NCBI RefSeq assembly: GCF_030530965.1
Contig: NZ_JAUMTY010000037.1
Span: 1 to 19,104 of the forward strand
Source: Corynebacterium sp.
Lineage (GTDB): Bacteria; Actinomycetota; Actinomycetes; Mycobacteriales; Mycobacteriaceae
Direction of reading: 5' to 3'
Length of the DNA stretch: 19,104 nt
Position 1 is the first letter of the stretch. Each line of letters opens with the position of its first letter. Positions 6,797 through 12,709 of this stretch are shown here, piece by piece. The notes under the pieces are model-generated. The model did no database searches and was not told the origin of the DNA. It saw only the letters and a program-made list of their open reading frames with translations. The position numbers and the translations under genes are program-made.

Positions 6797-7414
6797 CTAT
6801 CGCGACGACCGCGCTGTGCGCCCCCGCACGATCCCGACAAGGTTTTGTATGTCGCGGTTGTCACGGGATTGCAACCACACCATAGCCAGCTGCGTCGGGC
6901 GACCATCGCTCAAAGCAACATCTTTCACCCCGCGCTTATTAATTACCCGCAACAATGGGCGAGGTGCGATAACAACACCGACGTTCGCGGCAACGACCTC
7001 AAGCGCGGAGCGGACCTCGGGAATATCGACCCGGAAGTCAGGCGGCTGCGGTGCCCACATGATCTTCTCGTCCTCCAGATCTTGCGAACTGACCTGCGGA
7101 AACAACGCAATGGGGTTGTCCTTCGGGACTGCGACGCCGGGCTGTTCCTCGTATAGCTCAATGAGGTGGATCGATTGACCCCTCGCTTCAGCATCCTTGA
7201 CGACGCCCTCACGTCCGCGACTATCCATGCGGACGAACGCCACGTCGGCCTTCCCGTGCAGGACATAAGGAAGCGGATCGTCAGCGGCGGCCGACGCAAT
7301 GCGCACGGAAGGATTCGCACCACGCGACGCACCACCGTGGCGGTCATCAAACCGTCGGAACCATTTGTCGGGAAGGAGTCCCGGAACGAAGGCGACCTTG
7401 AGATATTCGGTCAT
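6797..7414 (-). CDS. LysR-type substrate-binding-domain protein without HTH
   Basis: 205 residues beginning MTEYLKVAFVPGLLPDKWFRRF. The sequence matches the periplasmic-binding-protein-like effector domain of LysR regulators (VAFVPG start, ADVAFVR, PGVAVPKDNPIAL, GRPTQLAMVWLQSRD, ending in IVRGRTARSSR), but the roughly 90-residue N-terminal helix-turn-helix domain is absent. A longer frame reaching 7534 would add 40 Arg-rich residues with no HTH and would run through the divergent promoter, so I reject it. The chosen ATG has no Shine-Dalgarno sequence; TACGAT on the minus strand (7421-7426) ends 6 nt before it, so the mRNA is probably leaderless. It is divergent from a DUF5997 gene, a pairing I recall from other actinobacteria. 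It may sense a small ligand; direct DNA binding is not supported. Confidence 0.8.
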   Translation of the reverse strand: MTEYLKVAFVPGLLPDKWFRRFDDRHGGASRGANPSVRIASAAADDPLPYVLHGKADVAFVRMDSRGREGVVKDAEARGQSIHLIELYEEQPGVAVPKDNPIALFPQVSSQDLEDEKIMWAPQPPDFRVDIPEVRSALEVVAANVGVVIAPRPLLRVINKRGVKDVALSDGRPTQLAMVWLQSRDNRDIQNLVGIVRGRTARSSR

Positions 7415-7532
7415 GAACAGATCGTAACGTACGACGCCCACGCCCGGCGCGGAGAGCGACTCGACATGGAGCGCGCCGATCCAGCGCCGAGAGCGTCGGG
7501 ATCGGAACTGCTTATGCATTACTCTGGTGCGC
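7415..7532. promoter_or_regulatory. Divergent leaderless promoters
   Basis: The 118 bp between the two divergent genes carry a TANNNT -10 element at each edge: TACGAT (minus strand, 7421-7426), 6 nt from one ATG, and TACTCT (plus strand, 7520-7525), 7 nt from the other. This spacing puts transcription starts at or next to the start codons. Neither -35 is convincing. Confidence 0.5.
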
Positions 7533-7937
7533 ATGACCGATACTCATTCGCATAGTGATCACACGTCCGGGGCGCAGCCATCAAGTACCCGTATGAAGCC
7601 CATGACGGCGGCGAAGAAGCTGAACATTTTTCTCCCTGCCACGCCTGAGGAGTTCCAGAAGACGGCACTGACCCATGATGAATTCGTGGGCTTACAGAAT
7701 AATCCGCCTCAGTGGTTGAAAGATTTGCGGGCGAATGGGCCTCATCCTCGGGCGGAAGTGGCGCGGAAGCTCGGCGTCACTGCAGCAGCGTTGAAGCGCA
7801 ATGACATGGATAAACCGCTCACCACTGCCGAAATTAACGAGCTTCTCAATGATCGCCCGGAGTGGCTGCAGGAGGAGCGGAAGTCGTTGGCAGAGGAACG
7901 CGAGCGTCGTCACGCTGCCAACGAAAGCCATAAGTAA
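7533..7937 (+). CDS. DUF5997 family protein
   Basis: 134 residues from ATG at 7533; an in-frame GTG two codons earlier is possible but the -10 element TACTCT (7520-7525) suggests a leaderless mRNA starting at this ATG. After a polar His/Ser-rich N-terminus of about 20 residues the family core follows: KPMTAAKKLNIFLPATPEEF, a segment DEFVGLQNNPPQWLKDLR, NGPHPRAEVARKLGV and PLTTAEINELLNDRPEWL, with a charged C-terminal helix EERKSLAEERERRHA. The repeated PPxWL motif and a small helical segment RAEVARKLGVTAAALKR, reminiscent of a helix-turn-helix, are visible. Function is unknown. It is cytoplasmic by composition. It is divergent from the LysR-like protein and convergent with the enoyl-CoA hydratase, with 16 bp between stop codons containing only a 5-bp hairpin (7939-7954). 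Confidence 0.85.
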   Translation: MTDTHSHSDHTSGAQPSSTRMKPMTAAKKLNIFLPATPEEFQKTALTHDEFVGLQNNPPQWLKDLRANGPHPRAEVARKLGVTAAALKRNDMDKPLTTAEINELLNDRPEWLQEERKSLAEERERRHAANESHK

Positions 7938-7953
7938 TGCGTCTAGGGTGACG

Positions 7954-8781
7954 CTAACGCCCTTTGAACTGGGGTTTTCTCTTTTCAACGAAGGATCGCA
8001 CTGCCTCTTGATGGTCCTCCGTGAAGGCTAGACGCGCTTGAGCATCCGCCTCCCGGGCGGCTGCGGCCATCACAGCCTGCTCGTCTCTCACCAGGCTTTT
8101 GATTTCGCAGAACGACTTCGTTGGGCCATTCGCCAACGCTAGAGCGAACTTCGTCGCCACCTCGTCAGCTCGGTCGTCGTCGGTGACCTCGGTGACAAGC
8201 CCCAGTTCATATGCTCGCTCGGCTGTAAGTTGCTGATCGCGACACAACAAATCCAGAGCCTTCGCAGGTCCGACGATGGAAGTGAGTGTGTGGGAAAGCC
8301 CACAATCGGAAGCCAACCCGACGCCAGCGAAGGACGCCGTGAAGGATGCTCCCCTGGAGGCAATGCGGAAGTCGCAATTCAAAGCTAAGGACCACCCTGC
8401 GCCGGCCGCTGGTCCAGAAATAGCCGCGACAACAGGGACTTTGATAGCGAGCAAGGCCTCGACCATGGGGTTGTATTCGTCGACAACCTTGCCCATCCCC
8501 TGCCCAGTGGACAAGTCCTGAAGATGCTCCTTGAGGTCTTGCCCGACGCAGAAGGACTTCCCCTCGGCGGTGATAAGCACGGCACGGACGCTCGGGTTAG
8601 TGGCCGCTTCGAATTCTTCGCGGAGCCGCGTTCGAAGTGCCTTATTGATGGCGTTATACCCCTCTGGCCGCCGCAGCGTGATCACACGCACAACGCCCGA
8701 GGCAGCCTCGGCCACACTGGTTCGTTGTCCTGTCTCAACATCCAGGTTCTCGACGCCCACCACGTCTTTTTCGTCCGACAT
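7954..8781 (-). CDS. Enoyl-CoA hydratase/isomerase (crotonase) family protein
   Basis: 275 residues starting MSDEKDVVGVENLD; GAAAGG 6-7 nt upstream supports this ATG over a longer frame reaching 8820. The crotonase fold is evident: LRRPEGYNAINKALRTRL (37-54), the acyl-CoA-binding block FCVGQDLKEH (77-86) and the oxyanion-hole loop ISGPAAGAGWSLALNCDFRI (121-140). The segment GLASDCGLSH has Asp at about 159, the position of the catalytic acid in PaaG-type isomerases, while the Glu of the classical hydratase pair is not obvious in the oxyanion region. It therefore may act as a PaaG-like isomerase or hydratase on a CoA thioester. It is 65 bp downstream of the acyl-CoA dehydrogenase on the same strand, suggesting joint use in fatty-acid or aromatic-acid degradation. 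Confidence 0.9.
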   Translation of the reverse strand: MSDEKDVVGVENLDVETGQRTSVAEAASGVVRVITLRRPEGYNAINKALRTRLREEFEAATNPSVRAVLITAEGKSFCVGQDLKEHLQDLSTGQGMGKVVDEYNPMVEALLAIKVPVVAAISGPAAGAGWSLALNCDFRIASRGASFTASFAGVGLASDCGLSHTLTSIVGPAKALDLLCRDQQLTAERAYELGLVTEVTDDDRADEVATKFALALANGPTKSFCEIKSLVRDEQAVMAAAAREADAQARLAFTEDHQEAVRSFVEKRKPQFKGR

Positions 8782-8846
8782 AACAGCCTTTCTGGTTGCC
8801 GTGGGGCATGCGGAGCCCACTCACCGCACCGTGGTTTCGTCGTGCC

Positions 8847-10022
8847 TTACTTGCCAGCGCCCTTGGCAAGGCGACGAGCAATGATTTCCTTCATGATTTC
8901 GTTCGGGCCACCGTAGATCGGCTGCACGCGCGTATCCAGGTAGTGCGTGGCGATCGGGTATTCCATCATGAAGCCATAGCCACCATGCATTTGCAGCGCG
9001 TTGTTCACCACTTCGACCTGCAGATCCGTGGTCCACCACTTAGCCATCGCCGCAGTCGTCTCATCAAGCTCGCCCTTGACTTTCGCTTCAATACAGGCGT
9101 CGACGAAGGACTGAGCAGCTTGGATCTTCGTGGCCATCTCAGCCAACATCCACCCGTAGGCCTGGTGGTCAACCAGTCGTTTTCCGAAAGTCTTACGGTC
9201 CTGGCTGTGCTGGTAGACGAGGTCGAAAGCACGGCGCGAGGTCGCTACAGAGCCAACGGCAATCGAGAGCCGCTCTTGCGCCAAGTTGTGCCTCAGGTAA
9301 CCGAAACCGGCGCCCTCTTCACCAAGGAGGTTCTCGGCGGGAACGGTGACGTTTTCAAAGGACAACTCCGCGGTGTCCTGCGCCTTAAGGCCGACTTTCT
9401 TCAGCGGCCCCGTCTTGGTGTACCCCTCCATACCGTCCTCAACAATGAGGAGCGAAACACCGGCGCGGCCCTTTTCAGGGTCAGTAACGGCCACGATAAT
9501 CGTGAAGTCTGCTTGGACACCATTGGAGATGAATGTCTTGGCACCATTCACGACGTAGTTGCCGTCGGCGTCTTTCTTAGCAAGCGTGCGAATTCCCGCC
9601 AAGTCAGCGCCGGCACCCGGCTCCGTCATAGCAATAGCGGCGATCTTCTCACCAGCACAAAGCGGACGCAGGAAGCGCTCTTTCTGCTCGTCATTGGCGA
9701 AACGCTCGAGGTACGGAACGACCAAGTCATTGATCGTCTGCACAGAAACGATGACCGAACCGCAATCGGACTGGGCCAGCTCTTCCGAGAGAATGGCGTT
9801 AAATCGCCAGTCGTCCATGCCTCCACCGCCGAATTTTTCATCGGCAGTAATTCCTAAAAGTCCGAGTTCACCGGCTTTTTTGTACATGTCGCGGTCGCAA
9901 TAGCCCTGCTCATGCCACTGATCAACATGAGGGGTGATTTCCTTGGCGACGAAATCGCGGGCGGTTTCACGAAACATCTTGTGCTCGTCATCGAAAATCG
10001 TGCGAGGTAAGAAGTTCTTCAT
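8847..10022 (-). CDS. Acyl-CoA dehydrogenase (FadE-type)
   Basis: 391 residues, normal for the family, which introduces an alpha-beta double bond into acyl-CoA using FAD and electron-transfer flavoprotein. Signature 1 (AIAMTEPGAGAD, 129-140) and the C-terminal signature QMHGGYGFMMEYPI are intact. The usual catalytic glutamate in the YEGT motif is absent (here YGGPNEI), but NLAQERLSIA places a glutamate at about 250, where long-chain and isovaleryl-CoA dehydrogenases carry their catalytic base. AAGGAG lies 10 nt before the ATG. It is the first gene of a two-gene operon with a crotonase-family enzyme. Chain-length or branched substrate cannot be decided. Such genes occur in lipophilic corynebacteria and are typically missing from C. 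glutamicum. Confidence 0.93.
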   Translation of the reverse strand: MKNFLPRTIFDDEHKMFRETARDFVAKEITPHVDQWHEQGYCDRDMYKKAGELGLLGITADEKFGGGGMDDWRFNAILSEELAQSDCGSVIVSVQTINDLVVPYLERFANDEQKERFLRPLCAGEKIAAIAMTEPGAGADLAGIRTLAKKDADGNYVVNGAKTFISNGVQADFTIIVAVTDPEKGRAGVSLLIVEDGMEGYTKTGPLKKVGLKAQDTAELSFENVTVPAENLLGEEGAGFGYLRHNLAQERLSIAVGSVATSRRAFDLVYQHSQDRKTFGKRLVDHQAYGWMLAEMATKIQAAQSFVDACIEAKVKGELDETTAAMAKWWTTDLQVEVVNNALQMHGGYGFMMEYPIATHYLDTRVQPIYGGPNEIMKEIIARRLAKGAGK

Positions 10023-10287
10023 GGGATATGCGCTCCTTATCTGTCCTTTTTGTGATTAGCAGCAGTTTCGAGGTCTGACAGTGACCGCGACGTGAACACT
10101 ACTTTAGGTGGTAGGTCATGATTTACATGCGATCGTAACCCATGTCACAGATTTACGAAGCCTATTTCTCAATCACGACATGGCGAGATAAGAAGGCCGG
10201 GGGTAAAAATTACCCCCGGATTAGATTGGCCAAAATCCCACTGACCAGGCGATTTCAATTATTGATACAAATAAGTTGCTTAAATCA
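10023..10287. other. Long upstream region of the acyl-CoA dehydrogenase gene
   Basis: About 265 bp with no gene seen. It holds a direct repeat of GATTTAC (10120-10126 and 10150-10156, exactly 30 bp apart), a TANNNT element TAAAGT on the minus strand (10101-10106) that may be the -10 for the dehydrogenase operon, the 23-bp palindrome listed separately, and an AT-rich tract (about 10245-10290) leading into the plus-strand promoter. Confidence 0.5.
10197..10219. promoter_or_regulatory. Perfect 23-bp palindrome
   Basis: CCGGGGGTAA (10197-10206), AAA, TTACCCCCGG (10210-10219). The 10-bp arms match perfectly around a 3-bp centre. No T-run follows on either strand, which argues against a simple terminator and for an operator lying between the fatty-acid operon and the plus-strand promoter. 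A hairpin ending a long antisense transcript remains possible. Confidence 0.6.
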
Positions 10288-10319
10288 TTGACGGATTGCT
10301 TTAGGTAAGGCTAAATTGA
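10288..10319 (+). promoter_or_regulatory. Promoter overlapped by a DtxR-type iron box
   Basis: TTGACG (10288-10293) and TAAATT (10312-10317) form a good promoter with an 18-bp spacer. The 19-bp sequence TTAGGTAAGGCTAAATTGA (10301-10319) matches the corynebacterial DtxR consensus TWAGGTWAGSCTWACCTWA at 16 of 19 positions, with the first 14 all matching. It covers the -10 hexamer, so Fe(II)-loaded DtxR would block RNA polymerase and the promoter would fire when iron is scarce. The consensus is quoted from memory of corynebacterial work; binding here is inferred. Confidence 0.7.
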
Positions 10320-10324
10320 AGGTC

Positions 10325-10610
10325 GTACCGCAGCGGGATGTTCGAGAACGCTCTACCACCCGGGGACATCAGGGGTTCCCTAGGTAGGCGGAGCATCTCA
10401 GAGTGGTGCACAGTGATGAAAATCGATACTGGTTGTGCTGGTTCGATCGGCAAGGGTCATTCCTCTTCTCCCCTTCCTGATCTGCCTTCCCTCAGCGCTC
10501 GTCACCTCCTCCAGGCGCCGAGGACACCAGCACTGTCGTCGCCAATATCGACCTCCGGAATAGAAACGGCACTGTGATGGCCTCGTCAACCATCACAGTG
10601 CCGTTTCACT
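10325..10610 (+). ncRNA. Candidate iron-responsive small RNA
   Basis: The iron-box promoter fires into about 285 bp that end at an 18-bp terminator hairpin. The longest open frame (ATG 10338 to TGA 10577, 79 codons) lacks a good ribosome binding site, matches no family I know, and has its stop inside the terminator stem. The 5' part can fold into a long interrupted hairpin: GAG 10344-10346 with CTC 10397-10399, GCTC 10350-10353 with GAGC 10391-10394, and TACC 10354-10357 with GGTA 10383-10386. Further on are a C/U-rich segment (10461-10477) and CACCTCCTCC (10503-10512), which equals the 16S anti-Shine-Dalgarno core and can lie in a loop closed by GCGC (10495-10498 and 10515-10518). These are hallmarks of trans-acting sRNAs that mask ribosome binding sites. 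A short unknown protein is the main alternative. Confidence 0.4.
10563..10607. terminator. Strong hairpin terminator, probably bidirectional
   Basis: An 18-bp perfect stem (10563-10580 with 10590-10607) closes a 9-nt loop; the arms begin GAAAC and end GTTTC. It lies between the plus-strand iron-box transcript and the 3' end of minus-strand pncA, so it can end both. The U-tract is short. Confidence 0.85.
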
Positions 10611-10625
10611 TATCAGAATTAAGAG

Positions 10626-11252
10626 CTAGCGCACCGATGCACCAGCCTGCTTCATATCTTCCACGGCCTTCGCGCTGGAATCAGGGGCAACACCTGCGCA
10701 TAAATCCGGGAGAAGAGTGACAGTGAATCCCTCCGCAATTCCATCGAGCACCGTCGCCTTTACACAGAAATCCGTCGCGATCCCGCAGACGTCGATCGAC
10801 TCGATCCCCTGCTTGCGCAACCAGGGTCCCAGTCTCTCTGGCTGCCCGCCGCCCGAGGCCTCGTCGGTTCCTTCTAGATAGCCCTCAAAACCGCTATAGG
10901 CGGCCTCATATTCGCCCTTCAGGAACCAATAGTCGACAGAGGAGACATCGAGGTTGGGATGCGATTCAGCCCCCGGGGTGCCGACCTTGCAGTGGACGGG
11001 CCACGTCTCGACGAAATCGGGCTCCACACCGGGTGGTGCAAAGTGCGAACCAGGGTCGATGTGCCAGTCCTTAGTTCCCACAATGAAGTCATACTTGGCG
11101 GCCACGTCCGGACGCTGGGCATACTCAGAGATTCCCGTGGCCACGGTGTCGCCGCCCTCGCAGGCCAGCGCACCACTAGGGCAAAAATCATTCTGAACGT
11201 CAACAATGACTAAGCATCGGTGGGTGCGTGTGGAGCTGTTCGTATCGCGCAT
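10626..11252 (-). CDS. pncA: Nicotinamidase
   Basis: 208 residues of the isochorismatase-like hydrolase family; converts nicotinamide to nicotinate for NAD salvage, and in mycobacteria activates pyrazinamide. The catalytic triad is visible as D18 (VDVQNDF), K112 (FLKGEY) and C163 (GIATDFCVKAT), and metal ligands as D62, H64 and H70 in KDWHIDPGSHF. ATG at 11252 follows the glyA stop by 2 nt; an in-frame TTG at 11270 would add 6 residues and overlap glyA but has no better ribosome binding site. The tight junction implies translational coupling to glyA. The 3' end faces a strong bidirectional terminator. Confidence 0.93.
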   Translation of the reverse strand: MRDTNSSTRTHRCLVIVDVQNDFCPSGALACEGGDTVATGISEYAQRPDVAAKYDFIVGTKDWHIDPGSHFAPPGVEPDFVETWPVHCKVGTPGAESHPNLDVSSVDYWFLKGEYEAAYSGFEGYLEGTDEASGGGQPERLGPWLRKQGIESIDVCGIATDFCVKATVLDGIAEGFTVTLLPDLCAGVAPDSSAKAVEDMKQAGASVR

Positions 11253-11254
11253 GA

Positions 11255-12601
11255 TTACATCAGTGTCCAATCTTCCAGGCCGTCATAGAGGGGGAACTTC
11301 GCCGCTAGGGCCTCAACCCGCTGACGCAGGTGATCTCGGACCTCGTCGGACTTGCCTTGATGGCCGCTAATCAGCGTCTCCGCGATAATGTCGGCAACTT
11401 CCCCAAATGCTTCTTGATCAAATCCGCGGGTCGCCAGCGCCGACGTCCCGATCCTCAGTCCAGAGGTGACCATGGGCGGACGTGGATCAAAGGGCACCGC
11501 ATTGCGGTTCACCGTGATTCCCACATCATGGAGAGCATCCTCAGCTTCCTGGCCATTTAACGACGAATGACGCAGGTCAACGAGGACGAGGTGAACGTCG
11601 GTACCGCCGGTGAGGACGTCGATACCCGCCTCCCCTGCATCGTCTTGAGTCAGGCGGTTAGCCAAAATACGGGCTCCGGCGATGGTTCGTCGCTGACGAT
11701 CCCGGAATTCCTCCGACCCCGCGATTTTCATCGCGATAGCTTTCCCGGCGATCGCGTGCATCAAGGGTCCACCCTGCTGGCCTGGGAAAACAGCCGAGTT
11801 GATCTTCTTGAAGAGGTCAAGATCATTCGTCAGGATCATTCCCGACCGCGGCCCACCCAAGGTCTTGTGAATCGTCGTAGAGACGACATCCGCGTACGGA
11901 ACCGGCGAGGGATGCAGACCAGCAGCCACCAACCCCGCGAAGTGAGCCATATCCACCCACAATGTGGCGCCCACCTCATCGGCGATCTCCCGGAACGCCG
12001 CGAAATCCTCATGACGTGGGTAGGCGGACCACCCGGCAATAATGACGGATGGTTTTTCCTCCAGAGCCTGCTGGCGGACCTTCTCCATGTCGATGGTCAT
12101 GGTGGTGGGGTCCACTTCATAAGCGACCGCGTTATACAGCTTTCCGGAGAAGTTGAGCTTCATTCCGTGGGTCAAGTGTCCGCCATGAGCCAGGGAAAGG
12201 CCCAGGATCGTGTCGCCCGGCTTCGCGATGGCCATCAGCACGGCTGCATTCGCCTGAGCACCAGAATGGGGCTGCACATTGGCGTACTTCGCGCCGAAGA
12301 CCTTCTTGGCACGGTCCCTGGCGAGGTCCTCAATGATGTCCACATTTTCGCAGCCACCGTAGTACCGACGCCCCGGGTACCCCTCCGCATATTTGTTCGT
12401 CAGCACCGAACCCTGGGCTTGGAGGACCGCTCGGGGAACGAAATTCTCACTCGCAATCATCTCGAGTGTGTTCCGTTGGCGGCTCAATTCGCCGGCAATG
12501 GCGTCGGCAACCTCGGGGTCGAGCTGGGATAACGGCTGATTAAGGAGCTGATCAGGGGTGTTAGCGGTTGACGGGGTCGTGCGTGATGAAGAATTACTCA
12601 T
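11255..12601 (-). CDS. glyA: Serine hydroxymethyltransferase
   Basis: 448 residues, slightly longer than the typical 415-435 because of a polar Ser/Thr/Asn-rich N-terminus of about 20 residues. A PLP enzyme that interconverts serine plus tetrahydrofolate and glycine plus methylene-tetrahydrofolate, the main source of one-carbon units. The cofactor lysine is K246 in STTIHKTLGGPRSG, and the conserved blocks LEMIASENF, TNKYAEGYPGRRYYGG, ANVQPHSGAQAN and GLRIGTSALATRG are intact. AGGAAGG 7 nt before the ATG supports the start. It is divergent from coaA, as in C. glutamicum, and is followed without a gap by pncA. In C. glutamicum glyA is under control of the regulator GlyR; an inverted repeat in the upstream region here is a possible control site. 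Confidence 0.97.
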   Translation of the reverse strand: MSNSSSRTTPSTANTPDQLLNQPLSQLDPEVADAIAGELSRQRNTLEMIASENFVPRAVLQAQGSVLTNKYAEGYPGRRYYGGCENVDIIEDLARDRAKKVFGAKYANVQPHSGAQANAAVLMAIAKPGDTILGLSLAHGGHLTHGMKLNFSGKLYNAVAYEVDPTTMTIDMEKVRQQALEEKPSVIIAGWSAYPRHEDFAAFREIADEVGATLWVDMAHFAGLVAAGLHPSPVPYADVVSTTIHKTLGGPRSGMILTNDLDLFKKINSAVFPGQQGGPLMHAIAGKAIAMKIAGSEEFRDRQRRTIAGARILANRLTQDDAGEAGIDVLTGGTDVHLVLVDLRHSSLNGQEAEDALHDVGITVNRNAVPFDPRPPMVTSGLRIGTSALATRGFDQEAFGEVADIIAETLISGHQGKSDEVRDHLRQRVEALAAKFPLYDGLEDWTLM

Positions 12602-12709
12602 GAAGGCCCTTCCTCGCTGGGGATGGCGTGTGTGCAGAACTACCCCATAGCTTAATGGGAGTATCGATTATGTACCCCACTTATGAGATAGGTCATTCGG
12701 CGGGGCACA
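12602..12709. promoter_or_regulatory. Divergent glyA/coaA control region
   Basis: 108 bp between two divergent genes. TACCCCAT (12641-12648) and ATGGGAGTA (12655-12663) form an 8-bp inverted repeat with one bulged base. Its 6-nt centre reads TAAGCT on the minus strand, a possible -10 for glyA, so a protein bound here could block glyA transcription. TATGAG (12682-12687) may be the -10 for coaA. All assignments are tentative. Confidence 0.4.

Noticed and set aside
7415..7534. 40-residue N-terminal extension of the LysR-like protein
   Set aside because: Arg-rich, without HTH character, and it would overlap the divergent promoter; the ATG at 7414 matches the family start and a leaderless -10.
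8796..9857. 353-codon plus-strand frame
   Set aside because: Antisense to the acyl-CoA dehydrogenase, which has full family motifs; long antisense frames are expected at this GC content.
10433..10457. tRNA T-arm-like sequence (TGCTG-GTTCGAT-CGGCA)
   Set aside because: The loop is shifted by one base from the canonical T-loop and no acceptor or anticodon stems can be built around it.
10338..10577. 79-codon plus-strand frame as a protein gene
   Set aside because: Weak ribosome binding site, Ser/Pro/Leu-rich low-information sequence, stop codon inside the terminator stem; kept only as an alternative to the sRNA reading.
10398..10589. 63-codon minus-strand frame
   Set aside because: Starts in the terminator hairpin and has no recognisable sequence or ribosome binding site.
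11567..12532. 321-codon plus-strand frame
   Set aside because: Antisense shadow of glyA with no recognisable domain.
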